Counted from the stretch's first letter, positions 17,709 through 27,591 are shown. The stretch is DNA of 64,000 nt from Ogataea parapolymorpha DL-1 (GCF_000187245.1 NC_027864.1:1209463-1273462); one strand, 5' to 3'. Made by a program: numbers and translations. The notes: a model not told the origin generated them from the letters alone.

Positions 17709-19013
17709 CTACTGTTCCTTTGTCAGCCCATACGTCGGGAACATACTGCTCAGTCTATAATCCTCATACATCTTCAGATGCTCGGGATCGTTGATGAAAA
17801 TCTGCCCAAGGAAATCCTCGCAGATGCTCTGTTCCATGCCCACCACAAGGAGCATACCTCCCTTCTCTAGGTACTCCTTGTCCACGGATTCGTAGCCGCC
17901 TCTGTCTTTGTTCAGCACAAGCTCCACCGCGTTGTTGCCGGCCTGACAGCCCTCTCTGTAGGCCCATCCGGCAGTTTTCACCAGCGGCAGGTCTGCCAAG
18001 TCGCCGACCGCAAAAACATTGCCAATAACATTGCCCTTGTCGGTCTTGACCTCGTATTGATGGGTGACGAGGATGTCGCCGTTAGGAGCAAACACGTTCG
18101 GGTAGTTCTTCGCCAGAAAGTCCACGTTGTTCTTCTTGTAGTTGCACCAGAACGTTAGGTCACTTGTGATGACTCTGCCGTCGGTGGTCACCAGAACACC
18201 GTCTGCCTGTTCAGTTTTAATTCTCGTGTTGAGCAGCACTTCAACTCCGAGGTTGTTGAGAAATTCAAGCACCTGCTGCTTGAATCTGTCGCAAATCAGA
18301 GGCTCTGGTGGCAGAGTGGCGTGTGGATGGACCAACACGACCTCTTTTTCTGGGAACTGGTGCTTAATCTCGCCGGCAAGCTCAATTCCCAAGGCGCCGC
18401 CGCCAATAATCACCGTTTTTTTCGCATTTTTAATCTGCGCGGTAGAGTCGGCCATCTCCTTCCTGAGTTCCTCCACCGTCGACGAGAGCGGGTCCAACGG
18501 CCAGTTTCTCGTCCGACCGCTAGCAATAATGACGCTGTCGTACGGAATATCCACCTCCTCGGCCGATTTCGTCGGCCGGTACCTTTCTGGCAGCCGGCCT
18601 TTGTCGAGCTTCCCGATCTTCACCTTGGCAATGTTGTTCACGAGCTCGGTCACGTGGCCCTGCACAAAATGCAGCTTTAGGTTGGGGTTGTACTTAAGCT
18701 CCTCGGCAGCAACTCCGATGTGCGGCTTATCGCCGTTTTCGCTTCTCAACACCTTTTTTGTGTCAAATGGCATATCCTCCTGCAGCTTGATGGTGTCCCA
18801 GTACACGTTGGCGCGCTCAAACGAGACAAACGACTCGGCTGCAAACTCGGGATCAAGCACCGCCTTTGGGATACCAAGAATATTGAGGATTCCGAGCTTT
18901 GGCTCGACCAGCGTGACGTCCAGCTGCTGTGTCAGGTTCTGTGCCTTCTTGATAATACTTTTCAGAGCTCCAAGGCCCCCGAAGGAGCCTCCTATAATCA
19001 AGATACGAGGCAT
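17709..19013 (-). CDS. AIF/FSP1-like FAD-dependent NAD(P)H oxidoreductase
   Basis: 434 residues with the two Rossmann folds of pyridine-nucleotide-disulphide oxidoreductases. The FAD site is 'ILIIGGSFGGLGAL' (4-17), 'VIIASGRTRNWP' is the FAD/NAD hinge, the NAD(P)H site is 'TVIIGGGALGIELAGEI', and the FAD ribityl Asp is in 'NVFAVGDLADLP'. No redox-active CxxxxC is present, which separates it from disulphide reductases and fits AIF-M2/FSP1/yeast Aif1-type quinone or NADH oxidoreductases. No presequence or terminal anchor is obvious. Divergent from the arabinitol dehydrogenase-like gene across 352 bp. Confidence 0.82.
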   Translation of the reverse strand: MPRILIIGGSFGGLGALKSIIKKAQNLTQQLDVTLVEPKLGILNILGIPKAVLDPEFAAESFVSFERANVYWDTIKLQEDMPFDTKKVLRSENGDKPHIGVAAEELKYNPNLKLHFVQGHVTELVNNIAKVKIGKLDKGRLPERYRPTKSAEEVDIPYDSVIIASGRTRNWPLDPLSSTVEELRKEMADSTAQIKNAKKTVIIGGGALGIELAGEIKHQFPEKEVVLVHPHATLPPEPLICDRFKQQVLEFLNNLGVEVLLNTRIKTEQADGVLVTTDGRVITSDLTFWCNYKKNNVDFLAKNYPNVFAPNGDILVTHQYEVKTDKGNVIGNVFAVGDLADLPLVKTAGWAYREGCQAGNNAVELVLNKDRGGYESVDKEYLEKGGMLLVVGMEQSICEDFLGQIFINDPEHLKMYEDYRLSSMFPTYGLTKEQ

Positions 19014-19365
19014 AAAGAGTACTGAAAATCGCCCTGATTTTTAAATGATTTGCAAGGCCCCGATATTTCCGCCCAAAGTTATCGCCGGCCTAAAGCCGAC
19101 GGCTATAAAACGGCCAAGACCTAAAGCGCCCCTCTGTCCAGGAGCCACGGCACTGCCTACGCTACGAATATATATTTACTTATGTCATGCAGAATGGTGG
19201 AGCTCAACGCCCTCGCCTATATGCACGTCGGCAGTTCATGTCTAAGCCCATGTATCGTTACAATTTTCTGTGTGGGGAAGTGCGCCAAATATTTCCCAAT
19301 TCGTATTTTTCAGTTCCCCCATATATAGGCCTCCCGTCCCCCTCCCATCGAACCACTTACTCTCC
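19014..19365. promoter_or_regulatory. Divergent promoter, AIF-like / polyol dehydrogenase-like
   Basis: 352 bp without a gene. A TATA box (CATATATAGG) at about 19318-19328 precedes the dehydrogenase ATG by about 40 bp. C-rich runs (CCCCCATATA, GTCCCCCTCCC) flank the TATA box. A second TATA-like run, tatatatttact, lies near 19170. Confidence 0.4.
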
Positions 19366-20457
19366 ATGACTTACAACAGCATCCCTAACCCATCTCTTCA
19401 GGTCACCAAGGACCACACCCTCGAAATTAAGGAGGCTCCTGTCGAGCGGCCTGGCGCAGGCGAGGCCCTCGTCCATATCAAAGCCACCGGTATCTGTGGT
19501 TCCGACGTCCACTTCTGGAAGCACGGACAAATTGGCGAACTCAAGGTTCTAGGAAACTGTGTTCTGGGCCACGAAGCCGCTGGTGAGGTTGTTGAGGTCG
19601 GCGAAGGCGTCACAAACGTGAAAGTCGGCGATAGAGTGGCCATCGAGCCGCAGATGCCATGCGGCAAATGTTTCCTGTGCATCCAAGGAGACTACAATCT
19701 GTGTGAGGAGGTGGACTTTTTGTCGGTTTATCCATGCCACGGAACCATGCAGCGTTTCAGAAAAACCAAGGCTGCCACGCTCTTCAAAATCCCCGACAGC
19801 ATGACGTTTGAGGAAGGTGCTCTGTGCGAGCCGCTCAGCGTGGCGTACCACGGGATCGAGCGCGCAGAGCTCGAACTAGGCCGCGGAGCCATGATCTGCG
19901 GTGCTGGCCCAATTGGTCTTGCCACGCTGGTGCTGGCCAATGCGAGCGGAGCAGCTCCGCTCGCGATCTCCGATCTGTCGGCAGAACGTCTTGCTTTTGC
20001 GAAGAAACTCGTTCCAAGAGTCAAAACATACCAGATTGACCCAAAACTGAGCCCGCAGCAGAACGCAATTGGTGTTCGGAAACTTTTCGGGCCAACAGAG
20101 GAGGACGCGCCGCCAAGAGTGCTCGAGTGCACGGGTGTCGAGAGCAGTATTGTTACTGGGGCCTACATTGTGAGACGCAGCGGCACGTTGATGGTGATTG
20201 GCGTGGGCAGAGACATCATCAACAACTTCCCGTTCATGCATCTGTCTCTGGGAGAGGTGGACGTGAAGTTTATTAACAGATACCACCAATCGTGGCCTGC
20301 GGTGATCAGACTGATCAGCGACGGCATAATCGACGTGCAGCAGTTTGTGACGCACCGGTTCCCGCTTGAGAAGGCTGACGAGGCAATCAAGCTCTCGAGC
20401 GACCCGAAAAACGGCAGCATCAAGGTCATCATCGAGGACCAGCTCCGGGTGCTGTAG
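19366..20457 (+). CDS. Zinc-dependent polyol dehydrogenase, L-arabinitol 4-dehydrogenase-like
   Basis: A 363-residue MDR-family enzyme. The catalytic zinc ligands are Cys44 in 'ATGICGSDVHFWKHG', plus His69 and Glu70 in 'LGHEAAGEV'. A structural zinc loop has four cysteines in 'PCGKCFLCIQGDYNLC' (99, 102, 105, 113). The NAD site is 'GAGPIGLATL' with a downstream 'ISDLS' whose Asp favours NAD over NADP. 'CGSDVHFWKHG' and 'EEGALCEPLSVAYHGIERA' are closer to fungal L-arabinitol/xylitol dehydrogenases than to Adh1. It oxidises pentitols or sorbitol in the cytosol, with the exact substrate unresolved. I start at the ATG at 19366; the longer frame runs through the TATA box. Confidence 0.85.
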   Translation: MTYNSIPNPSLQVTKDHTLEIKEAPVERPGAGEALVHIKATGICGSDVHFWKHGQIGELKVLGNCVLGHEAAGEVVEVGEGVTNVKVGDRVAIEPQMPCGKCFLCIQGDYNLCEEVDFLSVYPCHGTMQRFRKTKAATLFKIPDSMTFEEGALCEPLSVAYHGIERAELELGRGAMICGAGPIGLATLVLANASGAAPLAISDLSAERLAFAKKLVPRVKTYQIDPKLSPQQNAIGVRKLFGPTEEDAPPRVLECTGVESSIVTGAYIVRRSGTLMVIGVGRDIINNFPFMHLSLGEVDVKFINRYHQSWPAVIRLISDGIIDVQQFVTHRFPLEKADEAIKLSSDPKNGSIKVIIEDQLRVL

Positions 20458-20560
20458 CGCCAAAGTTTCTAAATTCGGAGATACTAGCCGACCTGCTCTA
20501 AAATGACTAGCCACGTGAAAATTCGTGGCTGGAATAAATCTGTTTCTATATACTAGACTC

Positions 20561-21325
20561 ATGCGTTGTAGTGTCAGGGGAAAAACCGTGCTTATCACCG
20601 GTGCGTCTGCTGGAATTGGTCTTGAGACGGCGCGGGCGTTCGCCGACGAGGCAGAGGGTGACGTCAGACTAGTTTTGACGGCGAGACGAATCGACAGACT
20701 GGAAAATACTAAAACCGGCCTTGAGGAGCAGTATCCTCAGATAAAAGTATTTGTTGCCCAGCTAGACATCCAGAAACCGGATGCCGTGCGACAGTTTGTG
20801 TTGTCGTTGCCGCAGGAATTTTCCGAGATCGACATTTTGGTCAACAACGCCGGTGTCGCTCTGGGAAGAGATCCCGTGGGAACTGTCGATCCGGCCGCTG
20901 TACAGACGATGCTGGACACTAATGTGCTGGGTCTGATCACACTAACGCAGGAGATTCTCCCCGGTATGCGCAAACGGAACCGTGGCGACATTGTCAACGT
21001 TGGCTCGATCGCCGGCCGAGCACCGTACCCCGGGGGTGCGATATACTGTGCTACCAAGGCTGCGGTAAAGTATTTCACGCGGAGTTTGAGAAAAGAACTG
21101 CTGGACACAAAAATTAGAGTTATGGAGGTGGTTCCGGGAGCAGTGGACACAGAACTACAGCTCGTGAGACACGGAGGAGTGCGGTCTGAGCTGGAGGATA
21201 AGTTTATGGGCGACAACCCGCTGGAGGCGGTCGAAATTGCAGACTTTATTGTCTACGCCTGCACAAGACGCGAAACCAGCGTCATTGCAGAGGCCGTCAT
21301 CGTGCCTACCTATCAATCGCACTAA
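20561..21325 (+). CDS. Short-chain dehydrogenase, YMR226C-like, copy 1
   Basis: 254 residues from the ATG at 20561. It shows 'VLITGASAGIG' (10-20), an Arg-rich 'LTARRIDRL' (NADP preference), 'ILVNNAGVALG', 'VNVGSIAGRAPYPGGAIYCA' (catalytic Ser and Tyr), the Lys in 'ATKAAV', and 'ELLDTKIRVMEVVPGAVDTE'. It is clearly homologous to S. cerevisiae YMR226C/Tma29 (NADP-dependent 3-hydroxy acid/serine dehydrogenase) and to the gene at 63080-63904, which is closer to YMR226C. A cytosolic hydroxy-acid dehydrogenase is the likely role. It lies upstream of, and in the same direction as, a Zn2Cys6 regulator. Confidence 0.9.
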   Translation: MRCSVRGKTVLITGASAGIGLETARAFADEAEGDVRLVLTARRIDRLENTKTGLEEQYPQIKVFVAQLDIQKPDAVRQFVLSLPQEFSEIDILVNNAGVALGRDPVGTVDPAAVQTMLDTNVLGLITLTQEILPGMRKRNRGDIVNVGSIAGRAPYPGGAIYCATKAAVKYFTRSLRKELLDTKIRVMEVVPGAVDTELQLVRHGGVRSELEDKFMGDNPLEAVEIADFIVYACTRRETSVIAEAVIVPTYQSH

Positions 21326-21416
21326 GCATGTCAAATATTTTATAGATTTTAAAAATGCTTATCTCAGATATAAAAAAAAAGCTTATCAATTTCCAATATT
21401 TCCGACGTACTTCCAC

Positions 21417-23084
21417 ATGAGAGTCACCGTGGCCTGTGCTGGATGCCGGCTGAAAAAAATCAAGTGTATTCACAATGGCCATGCACCGTGCCAGAACTGC
21501 CAAACACGCGAAGGCCGCGACGAGTGCCGGCTATTCACCACGCAGGAGTTTCGCAAGTACAAGCGGGCCAACACAGTGCTGCTCAAGATCGATAGTGGCA
21601 AAATGGAGCTGTCAGAGAGTCTGGTGAATACGTGTATTGGGATTACTGTGCAGAATCATCCCGAACTGGTATTTCTCTACTTCCCCCCGAATATCAATCT
21701 GTTTCGGCTACTCGACCCGGTGGTGTGCCTCGGTCTGTGCGCCCTAAGCTCGCCATTTCTCGAAAAATCCCCCGAGAACTCAGAATTCATCGCCGCGTTC
21801 GAGGCCAAGCTGCTCGAAAAGCTGGACGATAAAGTCAGCATGGACTACTTGGTGCTGCTGCAGGCAAGCGTCATTTGGCTGCTGCTCAACTGGCAAACCG
21901 GAAAAACCAATAAAGGATACCTGTTTGGCGGGTTTGCCGACCGCGTGTACACGACACTTACCAAACAGAAGAACACGAGCAGCTCGCTGATTGAGCAGGA
22001 GTTCTACATTCGCAGCATCTGGGCCTACCAGTTGACATGTCTATCGCTGAGAGAAGGATACACGGACGGCCGTGCTAGACTGACAAAGTACAGACTTCCG
22101 ATGCCGAATAAGGACCTTCTTTTTGGACATATGGGGCCATGCAAGTATCTCGGCGACATAAATCTGAGCCAGACGTCGGAATTGTTTTATTTATTCGTCT
22201 ACACCACGGATATTTGGACAGACAGCAACACGTGGATTTTTAAAGGCGGCCGAAACCACTATAGAGAGGCGCCGTGGGACCCGGCCAGCAAGTGGCACAG
22301 TCTCAACATGCGAATAGAGTCATTGGAAGCACAGCTGGGGCCAAAGGAGAAGTTTTCGCTGTCCAACCTCGAGGCCCATTTTTCTCTAGGCGAAGGAACT
22401 ATTTTCTGCTACCTGCATCTGGGAATATTAATATCCAAGATCCTGATTCGACGCAATTACTTTCCGTTTGTGCCGCTTGACCAGACAGGTCCCAAGGGCC
22501 CTCATCCGCTGTCCAAAGAGCTTTGCGGCGCGCCCAAGGGCTGGTGGAGAGAAAACGCACACACGGTTTTTGACTGCAGTCGCATGATAGCCACCATTTT
22601 TGACGAGCTGCAAAAACGCAACAAGCTGTTTTGCAACTCGTACTCCGGCTACTGCGGCCTAACCGCGGCCTCTATGCTCATCTACGCGCACAACTTCCCC
22701 TCCTACGACCCCACGTTCCACGACGCAGACCTGTACTATCAGTACTGTCTGAACTTTCTGAAATTCTACAAAGCGCACTGGGAGCTGGGCTCCTACTATT
22801 ACGATTTTTTGCAGCACACGCGTCGGATGCTGGAGGCTGCGGCTAGCAACAAGATTGAGATTGCCAGCATTTCCGCGTTTGAAAACATGAAGGACGAGCT
22901 GATCGAGGTGGCCAACGTGGCTGCTCCGCTGCCCAAGACCGACCGGCTGAACATAGAAAGCCTGCTGCGTTCGCCAAAGGTGCCAAACTCGCCAGCGGAG
23001 GATGTGGACTGGCTCAGCGCAAACATGGCATGGGACTTTGGCTGGTCGAATCTGGGAGTTACTTTTACAGACTATATGTGCTAA
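21417..23084 (+). CDS. Zn2Cys6 transcription factor (no. 1)
   Basis: 555 residues. The zinc cluster lies at the extreme N-terminus, reading 'CAGCRLKKIKCIHNGHAPC' then 'QNCQTREGRDEC', i.e. Cys-x2-Cys-x6-Cys-x8-Cys-x2-Cys-x8-Cys, a slightly long spacing but with the usual basic loop. The rest is a helical fungal regulatory domain without other motifs I recognise. I start at the ATG at 21417, since the upstream open frame overlaps the end of the SDR. Its position between an SDR and amino-acid transporter copy 2 suggests local pathway control (inference). It is convergent with the transporter, with 5 bp between stops. Confidence 0.8.
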   Translation: MRVTVACAGCRLKKIKCIHNGHAPCQNCQTREGRDECRLFTTQEFRKYKRANTVLLKIDSGKMELSESLVNTCIGITVQNHPELVFLYFPPNINLFRLLDPVVCLGLCALSSPFLEKSPENSEFIAAFEAKLLEKLDDKVSMDYLVLLQASVIWLLLNWQTGKTNKGYLFGGFADRVYTTLTKQKNTSSSLIEQEFYIRSIWAYQLTCLSLREGYTDGRARLTKYRLPMPNKDLLFGHMGPCKYLGDINLSQTSELFYLFVYTTDIWTDSNTWIFKGGRNHYREAPWDPASKWHSLNMRIESLEAQLGPKEKFSLSNLEAHFSLGEGTIFCYLHLGILISKILIRRNYFPFVPLDQTGPKGPHPLSKELCGAPKGWWRENAHTVFDCSRMIATIFDELQKRNKLFCNSYSGYCGLTAASMLIYAHNFPSYDPTFHDADLYYQYCLNFLKFYKAHWELGSYYYDFLQHTRRMLEAAASNKIEIASISAFENMKDELIEVANVAAPLPKTDRLNIESLLRSPKVPNSPAEDVDWLSANMAWDFGWSNLGVTFTDYMC

Positions 23085-23089
23085 TCAAA

Positions 23090-24697
23090 TTATATTGGGG
23101 AGGTGCACGAAAAAGAGGTGGCCGGAGTGGTTGCGAAAATGGCCTTCATGTACTCAACAGACCCGTAGAGACCCAGACAGGCAAACGAGAGCGACGCAAA
23201 GGTCAGACAAACGTAAAAGACTGTGATAAAGCCGTGCTTCCGGAAACCGTTTTTGACAAACGCCATGAACGGCCGCTGATAGCCGGTGGCCTCCATGGTG
23301 GCCTCGTTGTAGTCCTCAATAAGCTCGGCGTTGGTCTTCATGAACGCCGCCCAGATGTAAAACCAGAATGGAATCACATACGTCAGCGGGATCATCGTCA
23401 GGGCAGACGTGAACGCCGAGATGGAGGCCACGTTCGGAACACCTGTCGCCACAATGTAGATGATGGCCCAAACGATGGCTGTGGACACATACCACAGCAA
23501 TTGGCCCTTCTTGCTACGGATGTCGAGGTCGTGGAAGATCCGTGGCAGGTAGTTCTTGTAGATGATCTTGGTGTTCACGTGACCGTAGAACACCGCCTGG
23601 AACACGCCCACGACGAAGGTGATCACAGAGAGACCTTTGAGGGCCGTCATGTTGGAGAGGCCAAAAACGGATGGCGAGTTTGAAAACTGGCCCTGTTTCG
23701 TGTAAACGTAGTTGCCGTAGATGAGGTAGATGCACACGATGGCGCTCTGGGCGGCGATCATGGACTTCCAAAAGTCCCATGGTCTCTTCATCTCCGAGAT
23801 AATTTCTGGGAACACCACAGAGCCGGCGAAAACGTACGAGATGTTGGAGACCGCCACGAGCTTGTTGACGAGTGACTGTGGGGCCACCACGTATGTCACA
23901 ATGGTGTCTTTGTCGAGACCGAGAAGATTTTTCGCGTTGGCCCAATTCGGCTCCCCAAAATAGCCCATTTGCACGAACAGGTTGACGTAGTTGATTGCAG
24001 AGACGACAAGACAGAACTTTCCGACGTTGCTGAACGTTTTTAAACTTGAAACCACCCCCAAGGCGGCACATAGAGCAACCAACAGGCCTGTCCAGCAGTA
24101 CCTCGCATCTTGCAGAATAACCATCGACTCGAGGGAGCTGATTGCTATGTTTGCGCCTGTGAGCAGCATGGCAATAACTTGGAGAAAAATGACAATTTGC
24201 GCCCAGGTCTCGCCGCCAAGGATCTTGGCAATCTCAGAAAACGACTTGACGGGGTACTCTGGCGAGTCGAAGAGAAGAAACAGCCACCAACAAATTCCAC
24301 CTGCCATCAGAGTGAGGAAAAAACACACCACCAAAATCAGGTTTCCAGGCACATATCCCACGAGGGAGTATGAGTTGGGGATGAGTGTGGCACCCATGAT
24401 TTCTGAGGTGAGCAGACCGGCACAGGCCAGCCAGTGCGACGACCGAATGGCCAGCTTTTCGTTCTTCCAGGTCTGGTACGAGTCGGTCTTGGGCTTAAGC
24501 GCCTTGATGTGGAGCGTACTGTGCACCCAGTCGTGCCACCAACCAATCGAGGAGTCTGAACGCACTTCCTCGTACTGTCTCTCCAGCGATCTTTGGGCAT
24601 AAAATAGTCTGGCTGCGATAGATGGCTCACCCACAACCGGCTCCACAGAGTGAGTACTGTGGTACTCGACGTCGACAATGACTTTATCTTCCTTCAT
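23090..24697 (-). CDS. Amino-acid transporter, AAAP (Mtr-like) family, copy 2
   Basis: 535 residues, paralogous along its whole length to the gene at 11480-13060. It has 'RLFYAQRSLERQYEEV', 'HWLACAGLLTSEIMGATLIP', 'LFDSPEYPVKSFSEIAKILG', 'SYVFAGSVVFPEIISEM', 'QGQFSNSPSVFGL', and ends '...SFSCTSPI' against '...SFSCKSPI'. About 11 transmembrane segments. A plasma- or vacuolar-membrane amino-acid carrier is inferred. The promoter (24698-24849) carries GATAAG at about 24752 and CTTATC near 24777, consistent with nitrogen-catabolite control. Confidence 0.82.
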   Translation of the reverse strand: MKEDKVIVDVEYHSTHSVEPVVGEPSIAARLFYAQRSLERQYEEVRSDSSIGWWHDWVHSTLHIKALKPKTDSYQTWKNEKLAIRSSHWLACAGLLTSEIMGATLIPNSYSLVGYVPGNLILVVCFFLTLMAGGICWWLFLLFDSPEYPVKSFSEIAKILGGETWAQIVIFLQVIAMLLTGANIAISSLESMVILQDARYCWTGLLVALCAALGVVSSLKTFSNVGKFCLVVSAINYVNLFVQMGYFGEPNWANAKNLLGLDKDTIVTYVVAPQSLVNKLVAVSNISYVFAGSVVFPEIISEMKRPWDFWKSMIAAQSAIVCIYLIYGNYVYTKQGQFSNSPSVFGLSNMTALKGLSVITFVVGVFQAVFYGHVNTKIIYKNYLPRIFHDLDIRSKKGQLLWYVSTAIVWAIIYIVATGVPNVASISAFTSALTMIPLTYVIPFWFYIWAAFMKTNAELIEDYNEATMEATGYQRPFMAFVKNGFRKHGFITVFYVCLTFASLSFACLGLYGSVEYMKAIFATTPATSFSCTSPI

Positions 24698-24849
24698 TGG
24701 GTGTAGAACGGATCAATTGCGGATCTTATATTCTTATTTTTTTGCATCAAGATAAGCAGCGTGCAACCGTTATCAGCTTATCTGGGATTTTTTTTACATT
24801 TTCGAAATTCGGCTACACATTCGCGGATGCACTAAGCAATCAACCAACG

Positions 24850-25509
24850 TTAATTGTCTCTTATCAGCCTGCGCACCACTCTTGCCGGTGCACCAATCAC
24901 AAGACTATCCCCCTCAACATCTCTGGTAACCACAGAACCTGCTCCGACCACCACGTTGTCGCCCAGAGTCACCCCTGGTAAAATGGTTGCATTGGCAGCT
25001 ATCCAGCAGTTGTCGCCGATAACTACCCTGCGAGAGAAGTCCACACCTTCGCCTCGGCGCTTTGCGTCCAGCGGATGGTCCGCAGTGGTGATGCACGTGT
25101 TCGGCCCGATCTTGCAATTATTGCCAATGATAATCAGCGACGTGTCCAGAAGCACTGCGTTGGCGTTGATGTAGAGATTGTCGCCAGCAAGGATGTTGAA
25201 GCCGTAGTCGCAGCTGAAAGGCGTTTCAATGAGCGGATTGGACCCGCACTTGCCCAGAAGATTCTTTGTGAGTGCTGTGCGTGCGGTTTTGAACTCTTTG
25301 AGAGATCCAAAATCGTCCAGCTTCATCTGCTGTAGTCGACAGCATTTGGTAGTCGACTCAAACCGAGCAATCTCGAGTGGCTCGACCATCGAGTCGTACA
25401 CCATGCCAGAGATCATTTTGTCATATTCGGGCGTGTTGGGGATGTTTTGGATATTTTTGCGTGCAAGATCTATGAGCTCATAGTCGAGCTCATGGCTGGG
25501 GTTGACCAT
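24850..25509 (-). CDS. Hexapeptide-repeat O-acetyltransferase (maltose/galactoside acetyltransferase type)
   Basis: 219 residues. The N-terminal Mac domain shows 'EYDKMISGMVYDSM'. The left-handed beta-helix region follows with 'CDYGFNILAGDNLYINANAV', 'IGNNCKIGPNTCITTADHPL' (the catalytic His in 'DHPLD'), 'VVIGDNCWIAANATILPGV', 'VVVGAGSVV' and 'VIGAPARVVR'. It transfers acetyl from acetyl-CoA to sugars; the in-vivo acceptor in yeasts is uncertain. Family members in yeasts are often isolated accessory genes with bacterial-like sequence. The gene is divergent from RidA-2 across 170 bp. Confidence 0.92.
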   Translation of the reverse strand: MVNPSHELDYELIDLARKNIQNIPNTPEYDKMISGMVYDSMVEPLEIARFESTTKCCRLQQMKLDDFGSLKEFKTARTALTKNLLGKCGSNPLIETPFSCDYGFNILAGDNLYINANAVLLDTSLIIIGNNCKIGPNTCITTADHPLDAKRRGEGVDFSRRVVIGDNCWIAANATILPGVTLGDNVVVGAGSVVTRDVEGDSLVIGAPARVVRRLIRDN

Positions 25510-25679
25510 AAATATTAATCTATTTATTGTCGTTCACCGCCACGCATGACCCCACTAGCCACTCTAGTCCAGGTACTGATCCCCCGCCACTAGCTTGAAA
25601 ACGGCCAAGAATGCAAAAAAATAATTCCCCCACCACCGCCAAAATTATATAATCCTCGTCAGATCTCCATTCCAGCACA
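25510..25679. promoter_or_regulatory. RidA-2 / acetyltransferase divergent promoter with CCCCCAC site
   Basis: CCCCCAC lies at 25627-25633. Two related C-runs, ACCCCACTAG (25549-25558) and CCCCCGCCACTAG (25581-25593), sit upstream. A TATA-like 'aattatataat' is at about 25643. It is part of the set of CCCCCAC sites in the promoters of cluster 1 (25.6-33.7 kb). Confidence 0.5.
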
Positions 25680-26060
25680 ATGGTTGCTGAAAAAATTAGC
25701 TGGGACTCTATCAAAGGCAAGGAACATCCGGTGCTCTCGCCGGGCTTTGTGAGCAATGGCCACGTGTTCACGTCAGGGATCATTGGCTCAAACTACGCTA
25801 CCGGCGAAACCCCTGAAAAGGTCGAGGACCAGGTTCATCTGGCCATCAAGAACCTCGAGAACGTGCTCAAGGCTGCCGGCTCTTCTCTCGACAAGGTGTT
25901 TAAGGTGACCATGTTCATCTCCCACGCAGAGTACTCCAAAGTCGTCAACGAGATCTACGGCCAATACTTCCCGCAAAAACCGGCCAGAAGCTGTGTCGTG
26001 GTTGCATTTATGGATGCAGCTATTAAATACGAGCTGGAGGCTGTGGCCACACTAGATTAA
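25680..26060 (+). CDS. RidA/YjgF/Hmf1-family enamine deaminase, copy 2
   Basis: 126 residues. 'HPVLSPGFVSNGHVFTSGII', 'AAGSSLDKVFKVTMFI', and 'KPARSCVVVAF' with the family's carboxylate-binding Arg, then 'YELEAVATLD'. It is homologous to copy 1 at 16493-16864 but clearly diverged. Expected to hydrolyse reactive enamines to 2-oxo acids, which fits a D-serine dehydratase 5 kb away (31236-32480) that generates 2-aminoacrylate. It is convergent with the broken permease gene, with a 9-bp gap. Confidence 0.93.
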   Translation: MVAEKISWDSIKGKEHPVLSPGFVSNGHVFTSGIIGSNYATGETPEKVEDQVHLAIKNLENVLKAAGSSLDKVFKVTMFISHAEYSKVVNEIYGQYFPQKPARSCVVVAFMDAAIKYELEAVATLD

Positions 26061-26069
26061 TAAAAATAT

Positions 26070-27591
26070 TTAGTACATCCATCTGTAGTTTGGATTCGAA
26101 GGTCCTTCAGCGAGCAAGTACGTGGGGACGTCTCGGTACGTCCAGGAGACGCCCTGGGCCCTGTTTCTGCGACGGTTGTCCAGCACCATAAACGTCAAAA
26201 TACTGGTCACCGCGATAATGGCAGCACCACCAAACCCGGCCGTAATTCCCAGGGCAGGCACGTATTTCGGAGCATCCTTTGCGCGGAAGATGTTGGTCGA
26301 GATGAGCCCCGCAGCATTCGCCAACGGCACGCCGACAGCAGAAATCACCACTCTTCTGTTCTCGTTCGGCGTGTTGTTGTTGTACCACGTGGAAGTGAGC
26401 ACTGACGACGCCGACGAGCCGGTAGTCATGAGGAAGCACGAGAAGTATGCCACACCGATATGCGCCTGTGTGTCGATGCAGCCAAACACGACGAACCCGA
26501 TCAACGTGGAGGCCACGGCCAGGACGATAAAAATGGACCGCACGCGCAGCAGGTCCGACGCAAAGCACCAGAAAATTAGCGCCACGGCCCCCCACACGTT
26601 GGGCGCGACCGTGTACAGGTTTGTCATGACGGTGCCCTTGCCGAGCGACTCAATGATCTGCGGGAACCAGTTGTTGATGGAGTTGAGCGGCACTCCAATA
26701 AAGATCTCCTCGAACATCCACGCAATGGCGACGGGGTGCTTGAACACCTTGATGGCGTCCATGAGCGACACTTTCTCGGTGGACAGCGAGGACGAGTCAG
26801 TGCGGATCCGCCAGATGGCGCACTCGCGCTCTTCTTCAGTGAGAAAGGCTGCTTTTTCGACCGTCCGCGGCAGGTAGAAGAACGCAAACACCGCCACAAT
26901 CACGGTTGCCCCACCCTCGACCAAAAACAAAATCTGCCACCCGTGAAGTCTTTCTGTTTTAATCTGGAACAAACCAAATGCCAACAGCCCGGAGAACGCG
27001 TTGGCGATGTTGGCCGCGGCGTAAAAAATCGACAGCCGTCTGGCCAGCTCGCCACGCCGGTAAAACGTACTCAGGTAGTAGATGATACCGGGGAAAAAGG
27101 CCGACTCGCACATTCCGAGAAACCATCTCGCCGCCATGAGCGAGCCGTAGTTGAACACCGACACGGCAAGCAGCAAGCAGCGTGATGCTGCCAAATGTGA
27201 ACATCAAGCACGGAATCACGTTGGCGGCGTTGTATCGTTTGATCAGAAGCGAGAGCGGGAAGGCGCACAACACAAATGGGATGTAGAAGATGGAGAGCAT
27301 GTTGTTCCATTGCTGGCCCTTGATGCCCAAATCCACGTCCAACTTGTCTGTTTTTGCGTTGGAGATATTGCCCTTGTCGAGCGCATTGAACAGATACATC
27401 ACGGTGATGAGTGGCAGGATCCTGATGTCGAACTTCCAACAGATACGACGCTCGAGCTTGTGGTCGAGCACGCGCACCGGCTCGCCGGCGCCGTGTTCTT
27501 TGTCGTCTGTGACACGCTGTTCAAGAGAGACAACGTCAACTGTGTCGTGCAGTTTTGGGTCCATGGTTGAGTGGTTGATACCATGGTTCAT
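26070..27591 (-). pseudogene. Dal5/Tna1-type (anion:cation symporter) MFS permease, frameshifted
   Basis: Two overlapping minus-strand frames encode one 12-TM permease. The first (from the ATG at 27591) gives the N-terminus up to '...MFTFGSITLLAA' and then loses homology. The second (stop at 26070) resumes in another frame with 'AVSVFNYGSLMAARWFLGM' and runs to the C-terminus. At the junction the plus strand has CAAGCAG twice in tandem (27167-27173 and 27174-27180). A single copy would keep one frame, reading smoothly through 'GSITLLAVSVFNYGS'. The N-terminal half has 'MYLFNALDKGNISNAK', typical of allantoate/nicotinate-type permeases. A natural loss-of-function duplication is likely; assembly error is possible. 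Confidence 0.8.
27167..27180 (-). repeat. 7-bp tandem duplication (CAAGCAG x2) causing the permease frameshift
   Basis: Two exact copies of CAAGCAG lie back to back. The reading frame changes precisely here, and 7 bp is the kind of unit that slippage adds or removes, so reversion by contraction is possible in principle. Confidence 0.85.
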
